Part shown: piece by piece, positions 16,779-25,812 of the stretch
Layout: every line of letters begins with the position of its first letter
Numbering within the stretch: the stretch's first letter is position 1
Source: Alphaproteobacteria bacterium
GTDB taxonomy: Bacteria; Pseudomonadota; Gammaproteobacteria; JAGOUN01
Reading direction: 5' to 3'
Assembly (NCBI GenBank): GCA_021151585.1
Contig: JAGKWX010000010.1
Span: forward strand, 1-54,288
Length of the DNA: 54,288 nucleotides
The notes under the pieces: model-generated
What the model saw: the letters and a program-made list of their open reading frames with translations, nothing else
The model's database searches: none
What the model was told of the DNA's origin: nothing
Position numbers and translations under genes: made by a program

Positions 16779-17333
16779 TTAATAGTCAGATTGTTGATAA
16801 GCCTTCATGAGGACATAAGGGATAAACATCATGAGTGCGTAGTATAATCCGCCGGATTGTAAATATGAAATATTTGGATTTTGCCAAGCTAAGAAGAAAT
16901 CGCCTCCAAGCACGAAAAAGCCTAGGCCCCAGACGGCAACGCCTAAGCAGCAGGCGGCCCGCCCCCAGGCCTGAGCCAAGACGAACTGTGCTTGGCCACT
17001 TTTAAAGTTAATTAACATTTTGATCAAGCTAATTATTCCCAGTAACCCGACGATGCCTTCCAGGCAGAACATTCCATAATAGGCTAGAGATTGTAAGCTT
17101 GGATTTGTAATAGCGCGCCATGAGTGTAGAAATTGAGCTTGAACATTATTCATAGAGAGCAGGGGGGTGATGATGGTTGTCATGGTGTCAGCTTTGCCTT
17201 CTATGTCGTTAATTACGCCTAGCGTGCCTTCAAGAGACGGTATTAAAACTAATAGTATTTGAAAGCATCGAGCAAAAAAACGGTGAAAATTAAACATAAA
17301 CATTCCTTGATTATTAATGTATTTGTTAAGCAT
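16779..17333 (-). CDS. DUF2165-family small integral membrane protein
   Basis: 184 residues with four hydrophobic segments: near the N-terminus, about 65-85 (AYYGMFCLEGIVGLLGIISL), about 115-138 (CLGVAVWGLGFFVLGGDFF) and the C-terminal ALMMFIPYVLM. The pattern, including WRAITNPSLQ and the GGDFFLAWQN segment, is what I know from the DUF2165 family of predicted small membrane proteins. Function unknown. The translation may begin at the second or third Met (residues 11 and 13). It stands alone between recG and a tRNA gene. Confidence 0.8.
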   Translation of the reverse strand: MLNKYINNQGMFMFNFHRFFARCFQILLVLIPSLEGTLGVINDIEGKADTMTTIITPLLSMNNVQAQFLHSWRAITNPSLQSLAYYGMFCLEGIVGLLGIISLIKMLINFKSGQAQFVLAQAWGRAACCLGVAVWGLGFFVLGGDFFLAWQNPNISYLQSGGLYYALMMFIPYVLMKAYQQSDY

Positions 17334-17441
17334 AGACTATTTTTTAATTAAATACATAAATCAATGAGTATTTTGCATTTTTTAAGTTGGAAACACTATA
17401 AGTGTGCTATGGTGATCAGTTTTTTTTAGTGCAAGAGAAAA

Positions 17442-17518
17442 TGGTGGCTATGGGTGGGCTCGAACCACCGACCCCGGCATTATGAGTGCCGTGCTCTAAC
17501 CAGCTGAGCTACATAGCC
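17442..17518 (-). tRNA. tRNA-Met (elongator, anticodon CAU)
   Basis: Reverse-strand sequence begins GGCTATGTAGCTCAG and ends in an acceptor stem pairing with it plus an encoded CCA. The anticodon loop is CTCATAA, giving CAT. The body resembles elongator tRNA-Met more than tRNA-Ile(CAU): the acceptor stem GGCTATG matches the E. coli metT GGCTACG type. The T-loop GGTTCGAGCC is intact. Length is 77 nt. Confidence 0.96.
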
Positions 17519-17558
17519 ATACTTAACGAGTATGCTATTTTCCATATTTATACCCCTC

Positions 17559-17587
17559 TTGTCAATTGTCTCAAACCTGGGTAGAAT
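17559..17587 (+). promoter_or_regulatory. Promoter of the rpsF operon
   Basis: TTGTCA (17559-17564) and TAGAAT (17582-17587) are separated by 17 bp, close to a consensus sigma-70 promoter. Transcription would begin around 17594, giving a leader of about 60 nt before the rpsF start codon. Confidence 0.65.
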
Positions 17588-17589
17588 CG

Positions 17590-17653
17590 AAGGTTCTTTT
17601 TTGACCTTCCCATATCCTTGGCTGGATGTGGGTACAAACCGTAAGGAGCCACT
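17590..17653 (+). promoter_or_regulatory. rpsF leader with possible S6:S18 autoregulatory structure
   Basis: The leader has one hairpin (GAAGGT/ACCTTC around a T-rich loop, about 17589-17609). A second imperfect structure follows in which GGCT (17621 on) pairs with AGCC just before the start and GGT pairs with ACC, leaving an unpaired CCG next to the stem. Many bacterial rpsF leaders bind the S6:S18 complex through a hairpin with a bulged CCG. The resemblance is by eye only. Confidence 0.35.
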
Positions 17654-18001
17654 ATGTCGCACTATGAAATCGTGTTCATGGTCCATCCGGATCAAAGTGA
17701 ACAAGTCCCGGGTATGATCGAACGCTATAAAGAGTTGATCACGTCTAAAGCTGGTAAAATTGAACGTGTTGAAGATTGGGGGCGTAAACAACTCGCTTAC
17801 CAAATCAACAATGTACTAAAAGCGCATTATGTGTTAATGAATGTTGAGTGTGATTATTCTGTGATTAAAGAATTGGAAAATATTTTCAAATTTAATGACG
17901 CTGTTATTCGAACATTGGTACTGAAGCAAGATGCTGCTGTCACAGGTCCGTCTGCTATGTTGAAAGAAAAAACATCAACTTCAGAACGTGATCAGGCTTA
18001 A
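17654..18001 (+). CDS. rpsF: 30S ribosomal protein S6
   Basis: 115 residues. It begins MSHYEIVFMVHPDQSEQVPGM, the standard S6 start, and contains EDWGRKQLAYQINNVLKAHYVLM, the RNA- and S18-binding beta-sheet region. The C-terminal 15 or so residues are a hydrophilic tail. An AAGGAG sits 9 bp upstream of the ATG. It is the first gene of the rpsF-rpsR-DUF2232-rplI operon. The protein binds 16S rRNA in the platform of the small subunit together with S18. Confidence 0.97.
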   Translation: MSHYEIVFMVHPDQSEQVPGMIERYKELITSKAGKIERVEDWGRKQLAYQINNVLKAHYVLMNVECDYSVIKELENIFKFNDAVIRTLVLKQDAAVTGPSAMLKEKTSTSERDQA

Positions 18002-18016
18002 GAGAGGAGAATAAAT

Positions 18017-18241
18017 ATGTCAGGTTTTTCACATAGAGGTCGTAGTTCACACGTGCCAAGCAGCAAAATGACTACGCCAGATTATAAAGATGTCGATTTG
18101 TTGAAAAAATTTCTTACCGAATCCGGTAAAATTGTACCTTGTCGAGTAACAGGTGCGACGTCAAGATATCAGCGTCATATGACGAGAATGATTAAAATCG
18201 CGCGTTATTTAGCGTTGATTCCGTATACGGATAAGCATTAA
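18017..18241 (+). CDS. rpsR: 30S ribosomal protein S18
   Basis: 74 residues. The characteristic core is YKDVDLLKKFLTESGKIVPCRVTG followed by the basic helix RYQRHMTRMIKIARYLALIPY, as in all bacterial S18 proteins. It is 15 bp downstream of rpsF and its stop codon shares a base with the next start. S18 pairs with S6 on the ribosome platform. Confidence 0.97.
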   Translation: MSGFSHRGRSSHVPSSKMTTPDYKDVDLLKKFLTESGKIVPCRVTGATSRYQRHMTRMIKIARYLALIPYTDKH

Positions 18242-19131
18242 TGCTGAATAAGTTTGCGCATTTCCTGTTAAAAAGAAATAGAAATGCCGCAATCGTTGCT
18301 TTTTTGTGCGGTATTTTGCCGGTTTTTTTAGGTGCGATCAGCGTGATTATTTTAGCGCTGATCACATTGCGCAAAGGTGCTCGTGATGGTTTCTTCGTTC
18401 TGTCTTGGGGTGTATTGCCCGTGCTGGCTCGAGGTTTTGTCGATCATAATTATATATTATTGACCACGTCATCTTTAACCTTTGTGTTAGTATGGATTAT
18501 GGCAGTAATGTTGTTCCATAAAGCAACATGGTCTACGTTGTTTGAGCTCTGTATTATATTGAGTGTGTTCTCTGTATGTTTGGCGCTATTTTTTCAACCT
18601 GACATTGATCAGTGGTGGGTTGAACATATTACTAGTTATATGCAAATGATGGTGCAAGAGGGCTTCATTCAGGCTGATGACAAGCTCACCAGCTCTCAAG
18701 TTGAGGTTTTGGCGCAATTATCTACTGGTGTGGAAGCTTTGCTATTGTTGCTTTTTGCGGGAGTTAAGCTGGCAATTGCCCGATGGTGGGATATGACCAC
18801 AGTCAAAGCGCAAGGATTTCGCCAAGAATTCTTGCAAGTTAGATTGGCTCCTTGGCTGTTGTTATTGTTTATGGTACTAGGATTAGCTGCTTGGATATCA
18901 GCAAAGGTTATTTTTATGACGCTGCTGATCCCGGTAGCAGGTTTTTTGGCTATTGCTGGTTTATGTTTATTGCATGCATGGATGCAGGGATATAAGTACG
19001 CTGGCTTAGCGTTGTTTGGATTTTATATTGTATTGATTGTTGTTCCATATGTATTGGCCCTGCCATTGCTAATTGGATTAGTCGATAGTGGATTAAATTT
19101 AAGAGTTAAACTGATAAGAAAAGAGGTGTAA
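18241..19131 (+). CDS. DUF2232 (YybS-like) membrane protein
   Basis: 296 residues with seven to eight hydrophobic segments spread over the whole length, beginning with AAIVAFLCGILPVFLGAISVIILALITL and ending with a YVLALPLLIGLVDSGLNLR motif. In several gammaproteobacteria a gene of this family sits between rpsR and rplI, exactly as here, and the motif near the C-terminus (DSGLNLR) fits. The biochemical role is unknown. It overlaps rpsR by one base and is one base from rplI, so it is co-translated with ribosomal proteins. Confidence 0.85.
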   Translation: MLNKFAHFLLKRNRNAAIVAFLCGILPVFLGAISVIILALITLRKGARDGFFVLSWGVLPVLARGFVDHNYILLTTSSLTFVLVWIMAVMLFHKATWSTLFELCIILSVFSVCLALFFQPDIDQWWVEHITSYMQMMVQEGFIQADDKLTSSQVEVLAQLSTGVEALLLLLFAGVKLAIARWWDMTTVKAQGFRQEFLQVRLAPWLLLLFMVLGLAAWISAKVIFMTLLIPVAGFLAIAGLCLLHAWMQGYKYAGLALFGFYIVLIVVPYVLALPLLIGLVDSGLNLRVKLIRKEV

Positions 19132-19132
19132 C

Positions 19133-19579
19133 GTGGAAATCATTTTGCTAGAAAAAATTCGCAATTTGGGAAATTTAGGTGAAAAAGTGAGTGTAGCTGG
19201 TGGATATGGCCGGAATTACTTAATTCCAAAAGGCAAAGCAGTACCTGCAACCAAAGCTAATTTAGCAGATTTTGAAACGAGACGTGCTGAATTTGAAAAA
19301 CTAAGTGCGGATAATTTGATTCAAGCTCATGAGCGTCAAGAAAAACTAACTGCGTTAAATATCGTGATCAATGCTCGTGCTGCTGATGATAAGCTATACG
19401 GCTCAATTGGTCCGAAAGAAGTTGCTGATGCTATTACGAAGATGGGTATTGCCTTGGCTAAGAGCGAAGTACGTATGCCTTTAGGTCAAATCCGTGTGGC
19501 TGGTGAACATGTTGTTGGTTTACAATTACATTCAGATGTTGCTTTTAATGTAACAGTGAAGGTTGTTGGCGAAGAATAA
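19133..19579 (+). CDS. rplI: 50S ribosomal protein L9
   Basis: 148 residues from a GTG start preceded by GAGGTG. The N-terminal domain carries the L9 signature VAGGYGRNYLIPKGKA. A long connecting helix (residues 40-75) and a C-terminal domain with GSIGPKEVADAI follow. L9 binds 23S rRNA and helps maintain the reading frame. It is the last gene of the ribosomal operon. Confidence 0.97.
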   Translation: MEIILLEKIRNLGNLGEKVSVAGGYGRNYLIPKGKAVPATKANLADFETRRAEFEKLSADNLIQAHERQEKLTALNIVINARAADDKLYGSIGPKEVADAITKMGIALAKSEVRMPLGQIRVAGEHVVGLQLHSDVAFNVTVKVVGEE

Positions 19580-19682
19580 TAGGTATTGTATTGATGATGG
19601 TTCGCAGGGGTAATTCTTGCACTTACCCTTGTTGGCCTCGTGTTAGACCACTAAGAAGGTATCCCATAATGGCGGTCCTTAC

Positions 19683-21056
19683 ATGGGATGTGGAATCATG
19701 AAACCAGAAGATCTAAAAATTCCTCCTCATTCAATAGAGGCTGAACAATCAGTTCTTGGTGGGCTATTATTAGATAACAAATCATGGCCTTTAGTTGAAG
19801 AGCGTATTAGTGATGAAGATTTTTATCGGCGTTCTCATCAGCTACTATTTTGTGCAATTCGTACTTTGTTACAACAAGGTCATCCTGCAGATATTTTGAC
19901 TGTTGCAGAACATTTGAAGCTAGAAAAAACTCTCGATGAGGCTGGCGGCGAAGTTTATTTATTTGAACTAGCTAAAAATACGCCGAGTGCTTTTAATGTT
20001 GCTGCATATGCAGATATTGTGCGTGAACGTTCTGTGTTGCGTCGATTAATTAGCGTGTCTAATGAAATTGCTGGTGATGCCTTCCATCCTCCATCTGGTC
20101 AAAGTATTGTTGAATTGCTAGATGCTGCAGAGCGAAAAATGTTTGCGATCGCCGAAAAAAGTTCGCGCGGCGCTGGCCCACAGAATATTAAATCATTATT
20201 AACCGAAGCGGTAGATCGTATTGATCATTTATATCGTTCAGAAAATGCTTTGGTCGGTGTGCCAACAGGCTATCATGATTTGGATGAAATGACTTCAGGC
20301 TTGCAAGCATCTGATTTGATTATTATTGCTGGCCGCCCTTCTATGGGTAAAACAGCCTTTTCTATGAACATTGTCGAGCATGTTGCGGTTCATGAAAAGC
20401 GTGCCGTCTTGGTGTTTAGTATGGAAATGTCAGGTGCTTCTTTAGCGCTTCGTTTAATGTCATCACTCGGTAAAATTGATCAGCACAAAGTACGCACAGG
20501 TAAATTAGAAGATCATGACTGGGAAAATTTGACAGAAGCTTTGGGGAAATTGTCTGAAGCACCAATTTTCATTGATGATACGCCTGCACTTTCACCGGCG
20601 GAAGTTCGTTCACGTGCGCGGCGTGTTGCTCGGGAGCATAATTTGGGTTTAATTGTTATCGATTATTTGCAATTAATGCAAATGCCGGGCTATGCTGATA
20701 ATCGTACGCTGGAAATTTCCAGTATTTCACGGGCTTTAAAGGCATTGGCAAAAGAGTTAAATGTTCCGGTGATCGCTTTGTCGCAGTTAAATCGTGGTCT
20801 TGAGCAGCGAGCTGATAAACGGCCAATTATGTCAGATTTACGAGAGTCAGGCGCGATTGAGCAAGATGCTGATTTGATAGCATTTATTTATCGTGATGAA
20901 GTGTATCATGAAGATACTCGCGACAAAGGTATTGCTGAAATCATTATCGCAAAACAACGTAATGGCCCAATCGGTAAAGTGCGTTTGACATTCCGCGGTC
21001 AGTTCACACGTTTTGAAAATTTTGCACCAAGCTCTCAAGGGATTGCGTTTGTTTAG
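19683..21056 (+). CDS. dnaB: Replicative DNA helicase DnaB
   Basis: 457 residues as listed; a start at the ATG at 19698 (MKPEDLKIPPHS) is an equally good choice and neither has a strong ribosome binding site. The N-terminal domain begins with PPHSIEAEQSVLGGLLLD. The RecA-like domain contains Walker A AGRPSMGKT, the VIDYLQLM Walker B region, the SQLNRGLEQRADKRP loop and the arginine-finger region near the end. DnaB is the hexameric helicase that unwinds DNA at the fork. The 100 bp before the gene contain no other gene. Confidence 0.97.
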   Translation: MGCGIMKPEDLKIPPHSIEAEQSVLGGLLLDNKSWPLVEERISDEDFYRRSHQLLFCAIRTLLQQGHPADILTVAEHLKLEKTLDEAGGEVYLFELAKNTPSAFNVAAYADIVRERSVLRRLISVSNEIAGDAFHPPSGQSIVELLDAAERKMFAIAEKSSRGAGPQNIKSLLTEAVDRIDHLYRSENALVGVPTGYHDLDEMTSGLQASDLIIIAGRPSMGKTAFSMNIVEHVAVHEKRAVLVFSMEMSGASLALRLMSSLGKIDQHKVRTGKLEDHDWENLTEALGKLSEAPIFIDDTPALSPAEVRSRARRVAREHNLGLIVIDYLQLMQMPGYADNRTLEISSISRALKALAKELNVPVIALSQLNRGLEQRADKRPIMSDLRESGAIEQDADLIAFIYRDEVYHEDTRDKGIAEIIIAKQRNGPIGKVRLTFRGQFTRFENFAPSSQGIAFV

Positions 21057-21261
21057 CAACAATTCAATTGACATTCGTTTTTTCGCTTGATACTGTGAAT
21101 ATCCTTTCCTCTTATCTTGGCCTTTTTAAGGTGAGCTTATATTTTCTGTCTCAACCTTAGAAGTTTCCTTTTATTACCCTAGATTTAGTACCTTAAGCTT
21201 GTTCGTAACGAATGTAGCTGCGGAATCTAGGACTGTTTTTTTCAAAATTAAGGCATTCATA

Positions 21262-22215
21262 ATGGGTCAGTCTATTCACAAAGCGCATGATAACTTTTTT
21301 AAAAACTCCATGAGGGATTTGCGTGTTGCTCGTGATTTTTTTCAGATGCATTTGCCGCAAGATATACAAGAAGCGATTGTATGGAACAGTCTTGCAGTTC
21401 AATCTGGAGAGTATTCAGATGTTTTGCGCAATGAGACAATTACAGATATGACGTTTAAAGTTTTGCTCGAAGAAAAAGAAGCTTATTTGTGCTTAATGGT
21501 TGAACATCAATCTTCTCCTGATTATTTGATGGCGTTTCGCACAGAAAACTATCGTAGTAACTTGTTAGCTGAATATATAAAACAAAACCCAAAAACAAAG
21601 ACTTTGCCTTTGGTGATTACCTTGGTGGTTTATCATGGTCGAGCGAAGTGGCGTTGCTCGCGAGACGTACGGGATTTAGTCAATGCACCTAAACATTTGG
21701 TAGATGCTTATGCATTTCAGCCGTATATGTTGGTTGATTTAAATACGGTTACAGATGAAATTTTAAGACAAAAAGTCTGGTCTGGGGTAACACAGCTAGC
21801 AATGAAGCATATTTTCGAAAAGAATATCTTGCCCCATGTTGCGGCGATGATGGATCTTTTGAGAAAATTAGAACAAGAGCATGGAGGTGAATTGGTAGAA
21901 AATGTGCTAGTATACATCCTTGATAGGGGAGCTATGAATGAGCAAGCTTTTTTAAAATTAATCAAAACTGAGCTTCCTCCGGAAGTGGAGCGTAAAATCA
22001 TGACTGTATCAGAACAATTGATAGCAAAAGGCATGCAACAGGGCATGCAACAGGGCATGCAACAGGGTATGCACTTGGCCCATTTAGAAACAGCCAGGGC
22101 TTTACTACGTAAAGGAATGTCTGTTGATAGTATCGCAGAAGTTACAAGGCTTAGCGTGGAAGAAGTGCTATCCGAAGCCGCAAAAATTCATGAAGCGGCT
22201 GAGGCGAAGTGCTAA
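21262..22215 (+). CDS. Rpn-family recombination-promoting nuclease (transposase_31-like)
   Basis: 317 residues from the ATG at 21262 (MGQSIHKAHDNFFK); an upstream GTG-type start is in frame but lacks similarity to the family. The N-terminal domain has the PD-(D/E)XK layout of Rpn proteins: SDVLRN, DMTFKVLLEEKEAYLCLMVEHQSSPD with the catalytic E-x-Q triplet, and RTENYRSNLLAEYIK. In E. coli, RpnA cleaves DNA and raises recA-independent recombination. The C-terminal part contains a GMQQ repeat caused by a 12-bp DNA tandem, then a helical domain that often carries target specificity. Ends 3 bp before radA. Confidence 0.88.
   Translation: MGQSIHKAHDNFFKNSMRDLRVARDFFQMHLPQDIQEAIVWNSLAVQSGEYSDVLRNETITDMTFKVLLEEKEAYLCLMVEHQSSPDYLMAFRTENYRSNLLAEYIKQNPKTKTLPLVITLVVYHGRAKWRCSRDVRDLVNAPKHLVDAYAFQPYMLVDLNTVTDEILRQKVWSGVTQLAMKHIFEKNILPHVAAMMDLLRKLEQEHGGELVENVLVYILDRGAMNEQAFLKLIKTELPPEVERKIMTVSEQLIAKGMQQGMQQGMQQGMHLAHLETARALLRKGMSVDSIAEVTRLSVEEVLSEAAKIHEAAEAKC
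22030..22074 (+). repeat. 12-bp in-frame microsatellite
   Basis: GGCATGCAACAG is repeated three times without change (22030-22065) and followed by a degenerate fourth copy. It encodes Gly-Met-Gln-Gln units in the Rpn-type protein. Copy-number change would add or remove four residues without shifting frame. Confidence 0.9.
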
Positions 22216-22218
22216 AAT

Positions 22219-23604
22219 ATGTCTAGACTCAAGCAAGCCTACATCTGTCAACATTGTGGTTCTGTTCACAATAAATGGGCGGGGCAGTGTAGTGATTGCG
22301 GCGAATGGAATTGTATTGTTGAAGAGTTGTTGCCAAGCGCTAGTAAAGCTACGCCACGCCAACAAGGTTATGCAGGCGCTGTTGATAGCGAAGTGATTGC
22401 GCTCGCGGAAGTGGATTTGCAAGAAGCGCAACGCATTACGACAGGCTTTCAAGAATTCGATCGTGTGTTAGGGGGTGGCTTAACCGTTGGCTCTGTTGTG
22501 CTTTTAGGGGGTGCGCCGGGGATTGGGAAATCAACCTTGCTACTCGCGGCATTATGCCATTTAAGTCAACATCAAAAAGTATTGTATGTCAGCGGCGAAG
22601 AATCGCTTGGGCAAATTTCCATGCGTGCGCATCGCTTAGGATTATCACAACATCAAATATTATTACTAGCTGAAACGGACGTCGAAAAAATTCTTGATAA
22701 AATTCGCGTGATTAAACCATCGATCGTTGTGATTGATTCTATTCAAACATTATTTTCTTCTGAATTAAGTGCGGCACCTGGTTCGGTCAGTCAAGTGCGT
22801 GAATCAGCAGCAAAATTAGTGGGTTATTGTAAACAGCATCATGTCGCGATGTTTTTAGTCGGGCACGTGACAAAAGACGGTGCTATTGCTGGCCCGCGTG
22901 TATTAGAACACATGGTCGATTGCGTTTTATATTTTGAGGGTGCGAATGATAGTCGCTTTCGTTTATTGCGTGCGATGAAAAATCGTTTCGGAGCGGTGAA
23001 TGAATTAGGCGTATTTGCGATGGTTGACACCGGCTTAAAAGAAGTCACCAATCCTTCTGCGATTTTTTTAGCGAATCATGATAAGCCTGCGCCGGGTAGC
23101 GTGATTATGGCAACGTGGGAAGGGTCGCGGCCGTTGTTAGTTGAAATGCAGGCGCTGGTGGATACAGCATCGCCACCGAATGTGCGTCGCGTTTGCGTAG
23201 GCATCGATTACAACCGTTTGTTGATGTTGCTTGCGGTGTTACATAAACATTTACATTATGTTTTGTATGATCAAGATGTCTATTTAAATATTGTTGGTGG
23301 ATTTCGTGTATCGGAAACGGGCGCGGATTTGGCGGCAATATTAGCCGTGATTTCAAGCCTTAAAAATAAAATCATTTCACGTGAATGGATAGTATTTGGT
23401 GAGGTCGGTTTATCTGGTGAAATTCGCCCCGTGCAAGGTGGCCAAGAGCGTATTAAAGAAGCGGCGAAGCAGGGATTTAAATATGCCATCGTCCCAAAAG
23501 GCAATACGCAAGGCGTGAAATTCCCTGAGGGGATGAAAGTTCACGCGATGGCGCATTTGTCGGAGTTGCAAGATATTCTCAGTAATGATGGTCTCTTTCA
23601 ATAA
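22219..23604 (+). CDS. radA: DNA repair protein RadA (Sms)
   Basis: 461 residues. The N-terminal zinc finger is CQHCGSVHNKWAGQCSDCGEW, with four cysteines. The RecA-like ATPase domain has Walker A GGAPGIGKST near residue 95 and Walker B VVIDSIQTLF, then the RadA-specific KNRFG motif (MKNRFGAVNELGVF). The C-terminal Lon-like domain follows (GGFRVSETGADLA). RadA promotes branch migration in recombination. It is separated from the preceding nuclease gene by only 3 bp, suggesting shared transcription. Confidence 0.97.
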   Translation: MSRLKQAYICQHCGSVHNKWAGQCSDCGEWNCIVEELLPSASKATPRQQGYAGAVDSEVIALAEVDLQEAQRITTGFQEFDRVLGGGLTVGSVVLLGGAPGIGKSTLLLAALCHLSQHQKVLYVSGEESLGQISMRAHRLGLSQHQILLLAETDVEKILDKIRVIKPSIVVIDSIQTLFSSELSAAPGSVSQVRESAAKLVGYCKQHHVAMFLVGHVTKDGAIAGPRVLEHMVDCVLYFEGANDSRFRLLRAMKNRFGAVNELGVFAMVDTGLKEVTNPSAIFLANHDKPAPGSVIMATWEGSRPLLVEMQALVDTASPPNVRRVCVGIDYNRLLMLLAVLHKHLHYVLYDQDVYLNIVGGFRVSETGADLAAILAVISSLKNKIISREWIVFGEVGLSGEIRPVQGGQERIKEAAKQGFKYAIVPKGNTQGVKFPEGMKVHAMAHLSELQDILSNDGLFQ

Positions 23605-23619
23605 AGAACTGGGAGATTT

Positions 23620-24072
23620 TTATTTCCCTGAATTTGGCCAAATATTCGTTGGCCCTTGATTTATATCACCCGTGAAAAATGAAACTGGTATTTGTGCGGA
23701 TGGAGTAGTTTTGTTTGGTGATTTTAATCGAAGGTCTTGTAAAGTTCTTTTAATCAAGGCTGTTGCTATTTCTAGACATCGTGGATCATGTGTTTTTTCA
23801 GTATTCCAGTACAGTGTAAATTTAAGAGTAGCGTAAGAAGATTCATTATTTTCTATCGAAATATTCATTCCTTCCAAATAGGTTTTTACAAAATCTTGAC
23901 AATTTTTTGAGAGTGAAGAACAAAATTGAGGCATCTGTGTTTGAATAAAGAAAGCCCGAAAAGCGGTTGCGTTCAAGATTTCAAGTTGAGTCTTTGCCAA
24001 GTATAGAAAAAAACTATTTTCTTCGGATATATTTAGAGGTTGAATTTGACATCTGTAGTTTTTTTGATACAT
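23620..24072 (-). CDS. Hypothetical protein
   Basis: 150 residues with no family I recognise, no signal peptide and no membrane segment. It is mildly acidic in the middle (EGMNISIENNES), contains four cysteines (residues 8, 51, 58 and 99 approx.) and a helical segment around residues 100-120 (CLEIATALIKRTLQDLRL). It lies convergent to radA with a 15-bp gap and stands alone. Base use matches its neighbours. It could be a lineage-specific cytoplasmic protein. Confidence 0.6.
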   Translation of the reverse strand: MYQKNYRCQIQPLNISEENSFFLYLAKTQLEILNATAFRAFFIQTQMPQFCSSLSKNCQDFVKTYLEGMNISIENNESSYATLKFTLYWNTEKTHDPRCLEIATALIKRTLQDLRLKSPNKTTPSAQIPVSFFTGDINQGPTNIWPNSGK

Positions 24073-24181
24073 AAAAAGCGTTCATATTATTTTTATTAGA
24101 ACGCAATTATAGTGCAATATTTAAATAATGCACAAAAAATGTATAAATATTTATATTTAAAAGGTTAATTAGCGCACAATA

Positions 24182-25561
24182 TTATCTTTTCTTTATCAAA
24201 AAATACACCGGCGCGATAAACACCACAATTCCGCCCGTAATTAATGCTTCATAAGTGACCGTGTTGCCAATGTTAATTTGTGCTGGCGGAATAAATCCAA
24301 TAATAAACACAGCAACACATGCGAGTAATCCAATAATTGCGGTGATGTATACGCCGAATAATCCGCCCGGAATGGAAAAACAATTTTTGCGTTCTGGATA
24401 TTTGACTCGTAAAACAATTAATGCCGCAAATAATCCAATATAAGAGATCACGGCGAGTTGTGCAGTTAATGCGGACAGTAGCCAATATCCTGCGGTAACA
24501 GAGGGCAAAAACAAAAATAGCAGCGTTAGTAGAGTAACTACTATGCCCTGAATGATTAATAAATTTATTGGAACATTTTTTTTCGATACTTTGCATAATA
24601 TTTTGGGTAATTTTGTATCTTGACTTGCGATCATCAATCCGCGTGAGGGGCCGATAATCCAGGCTGCAACGCCTGAAATACTACTGATAATAATCGCGAT
24701 AACAATAATTGGCGTCATCCAGGATAAATGAAACGCCGCAAAAAAAGCAGAATATGCTTCGACTAAACCTGTGATGATGTTAAGTTGATGAGCAGGTAAA
24801 ACAACGGCAATTGCTAATGACGCAAAAATTAAACTGGCTAAAATAATAATGACTGAGGCTAACAATGCGCGCGGATAAGCTTGCTCAGGATTTTTCACAT
24901 CGCCGGCGTGAATCGCTGACATTTCAATGCCAATTAAGCCAAATACTAACGCGACAACAAAGCTGATTTGATTAATGTTGGATAAATCCGGCATAAAGCT
25001 TTGCCAGGTAAATTGAATAGTCGTTGGTTTTTTCAAAATGATCCAAATCGCGCCGAGTAACGTGATAATTGTCATTGGAATTAATGTGCCAACAATCGCC
25101 CCGATACTGCTAATCCAGCTGGAAATGCGAATACCAAAACAATTCACAATCGTAGCTACCCAAAAAATCGCCAGGGATGCGCAAGTCATATAAATAGGAT
25201 GATTTATATAGTCAGGGTTAAAAATATAGGTTAGTGTTGCAGCAATCCATGTCGCAATCGTTGGGTACCAAATAACATTATACACCCATTGTAACCACAT
25301 CACGATAAAAGCTGGTTTATTGCCACATGCTTCACGTACCCAAATATAAATGCCACCAGACGTTGGCCAGCGTGTCGCTAATTCAGCGGCAGCAAGTGCG
25401 CTAGGTATGAAAAATAGCAACCCAGCGATTAAGTAGTAAGTAATAACGGACAAGCCATAAGCAGCGCCAATCGGCAAGCTGCGCAAACTATCCACGGCAA
25501 TAACGTTGATCATAACGAGAGTGAAAAAACTTAGAGCTTTCGAAGTAGATGAGGTTTTCAT
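24182..25561 (-). CDS. APC-family amino acid permease or antiporter
   Basis: 459 residues with about twelve membrane segments, the hallmark of the amino acid-polyamine-organocation superfamily. The N-terminus has the conserved unwound first helix with SLRSLPIGAAYG and the motif ELATRWPTSGGIYIWVREACG, which in GadC-like glutamate/GABA antiporters lines the substrate site. Which amino acid it moves cannot be read from the sequence; the similarity in style is to the GadC/YjeM group. It is a single gene; the 480 bp upstream contain possible RNA structure described separately. Confidence 0.85.
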   Translation of the reverse strand: MKTSSTSKALSFFTLVMINVIAVDSLRSLPIGAAYGLSVITYYLIAGLLFFIPSALAAAELATRWPTSGGIYIWVREACGNKPAFIVMWLQWVYNVIWYPTIATWIAATLTYIFNPDYINHPIYMTCASLAIFWVATIVNCFGIRISSWISSIGAIVGTLIPMTIITLLGAIWIILKKPTTIQFTWQSFMPDLSNINQISFVVALVFGLIGIEMSAIHAGDVKNPEQAYPRALLASVIIILASLIFASLAIAVVLPAHQLNIITGLVEAYSAFFAAFHLSWMTPIIVIAIIISSISGVAAWIIGPSRGLMIASQDTKLPKILCKVSKKNVPINLLIIQGIVVTLLTLLFLFLPSVTAGYWLLSALTAQLAVISYIGLFAALIVLRVKYPERKNCFSIPGGLFGVYITAIIGLLACVAVFIIGFIPPAQINIGNTVTYEALITGGIVVFIAPVYFLIKKR

Positions 25562-25693
25562 AAAATATCTTTATCTTTTTAGTGGTGTAATTATTAAATA
25601 TCTATGATGTATGTCAAGGTTGAGTTAGGCTCGATGTTCAAGATATTTGGTTATTTCCGAAGTTGATTAATCTACAACCTACATACCAACGTT

Positions 25694-25762
25694 AGCAAGT
25701 TATATTAGTTGAGGTCGGGGTAAGTCATGTAATTGCTATGTTGTCAACTTGCTGATTTACCC
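25694..25762. other. Possible structured RNA / pseudoknot in intergenic region
   Basis: In the gene-free stretch 25562-26037, AGCAAGTT (25694-25701) is complementary to AACTTGCT (25746-25753). GGGTAAGTCA (25718-25727) pairs with TGATTTACCC (25753-25762) with one wobble. The second 5' arm lies inside the first stem and its 3' arm lies outside, an H-type pseudoknot arrangement on either strand. On the reverse strand it would be in the leader of the permease gene. No known riboswitch class was recognised. Confidence 0.3.
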
Positions 25763-25812
25763 TAGTTAGTGGATAAAGGCAAGAGTCAACATTGGTCTCG
25801 GAGGTTCACAAT

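Noticed and set aside
17480..17803. 107-codon reverse ORF
   Set aside because: It runs antisense through the tRNA, promoter and rpsF start, and its tail YVAQLVRARHS is a known tRNA-derived false translation.
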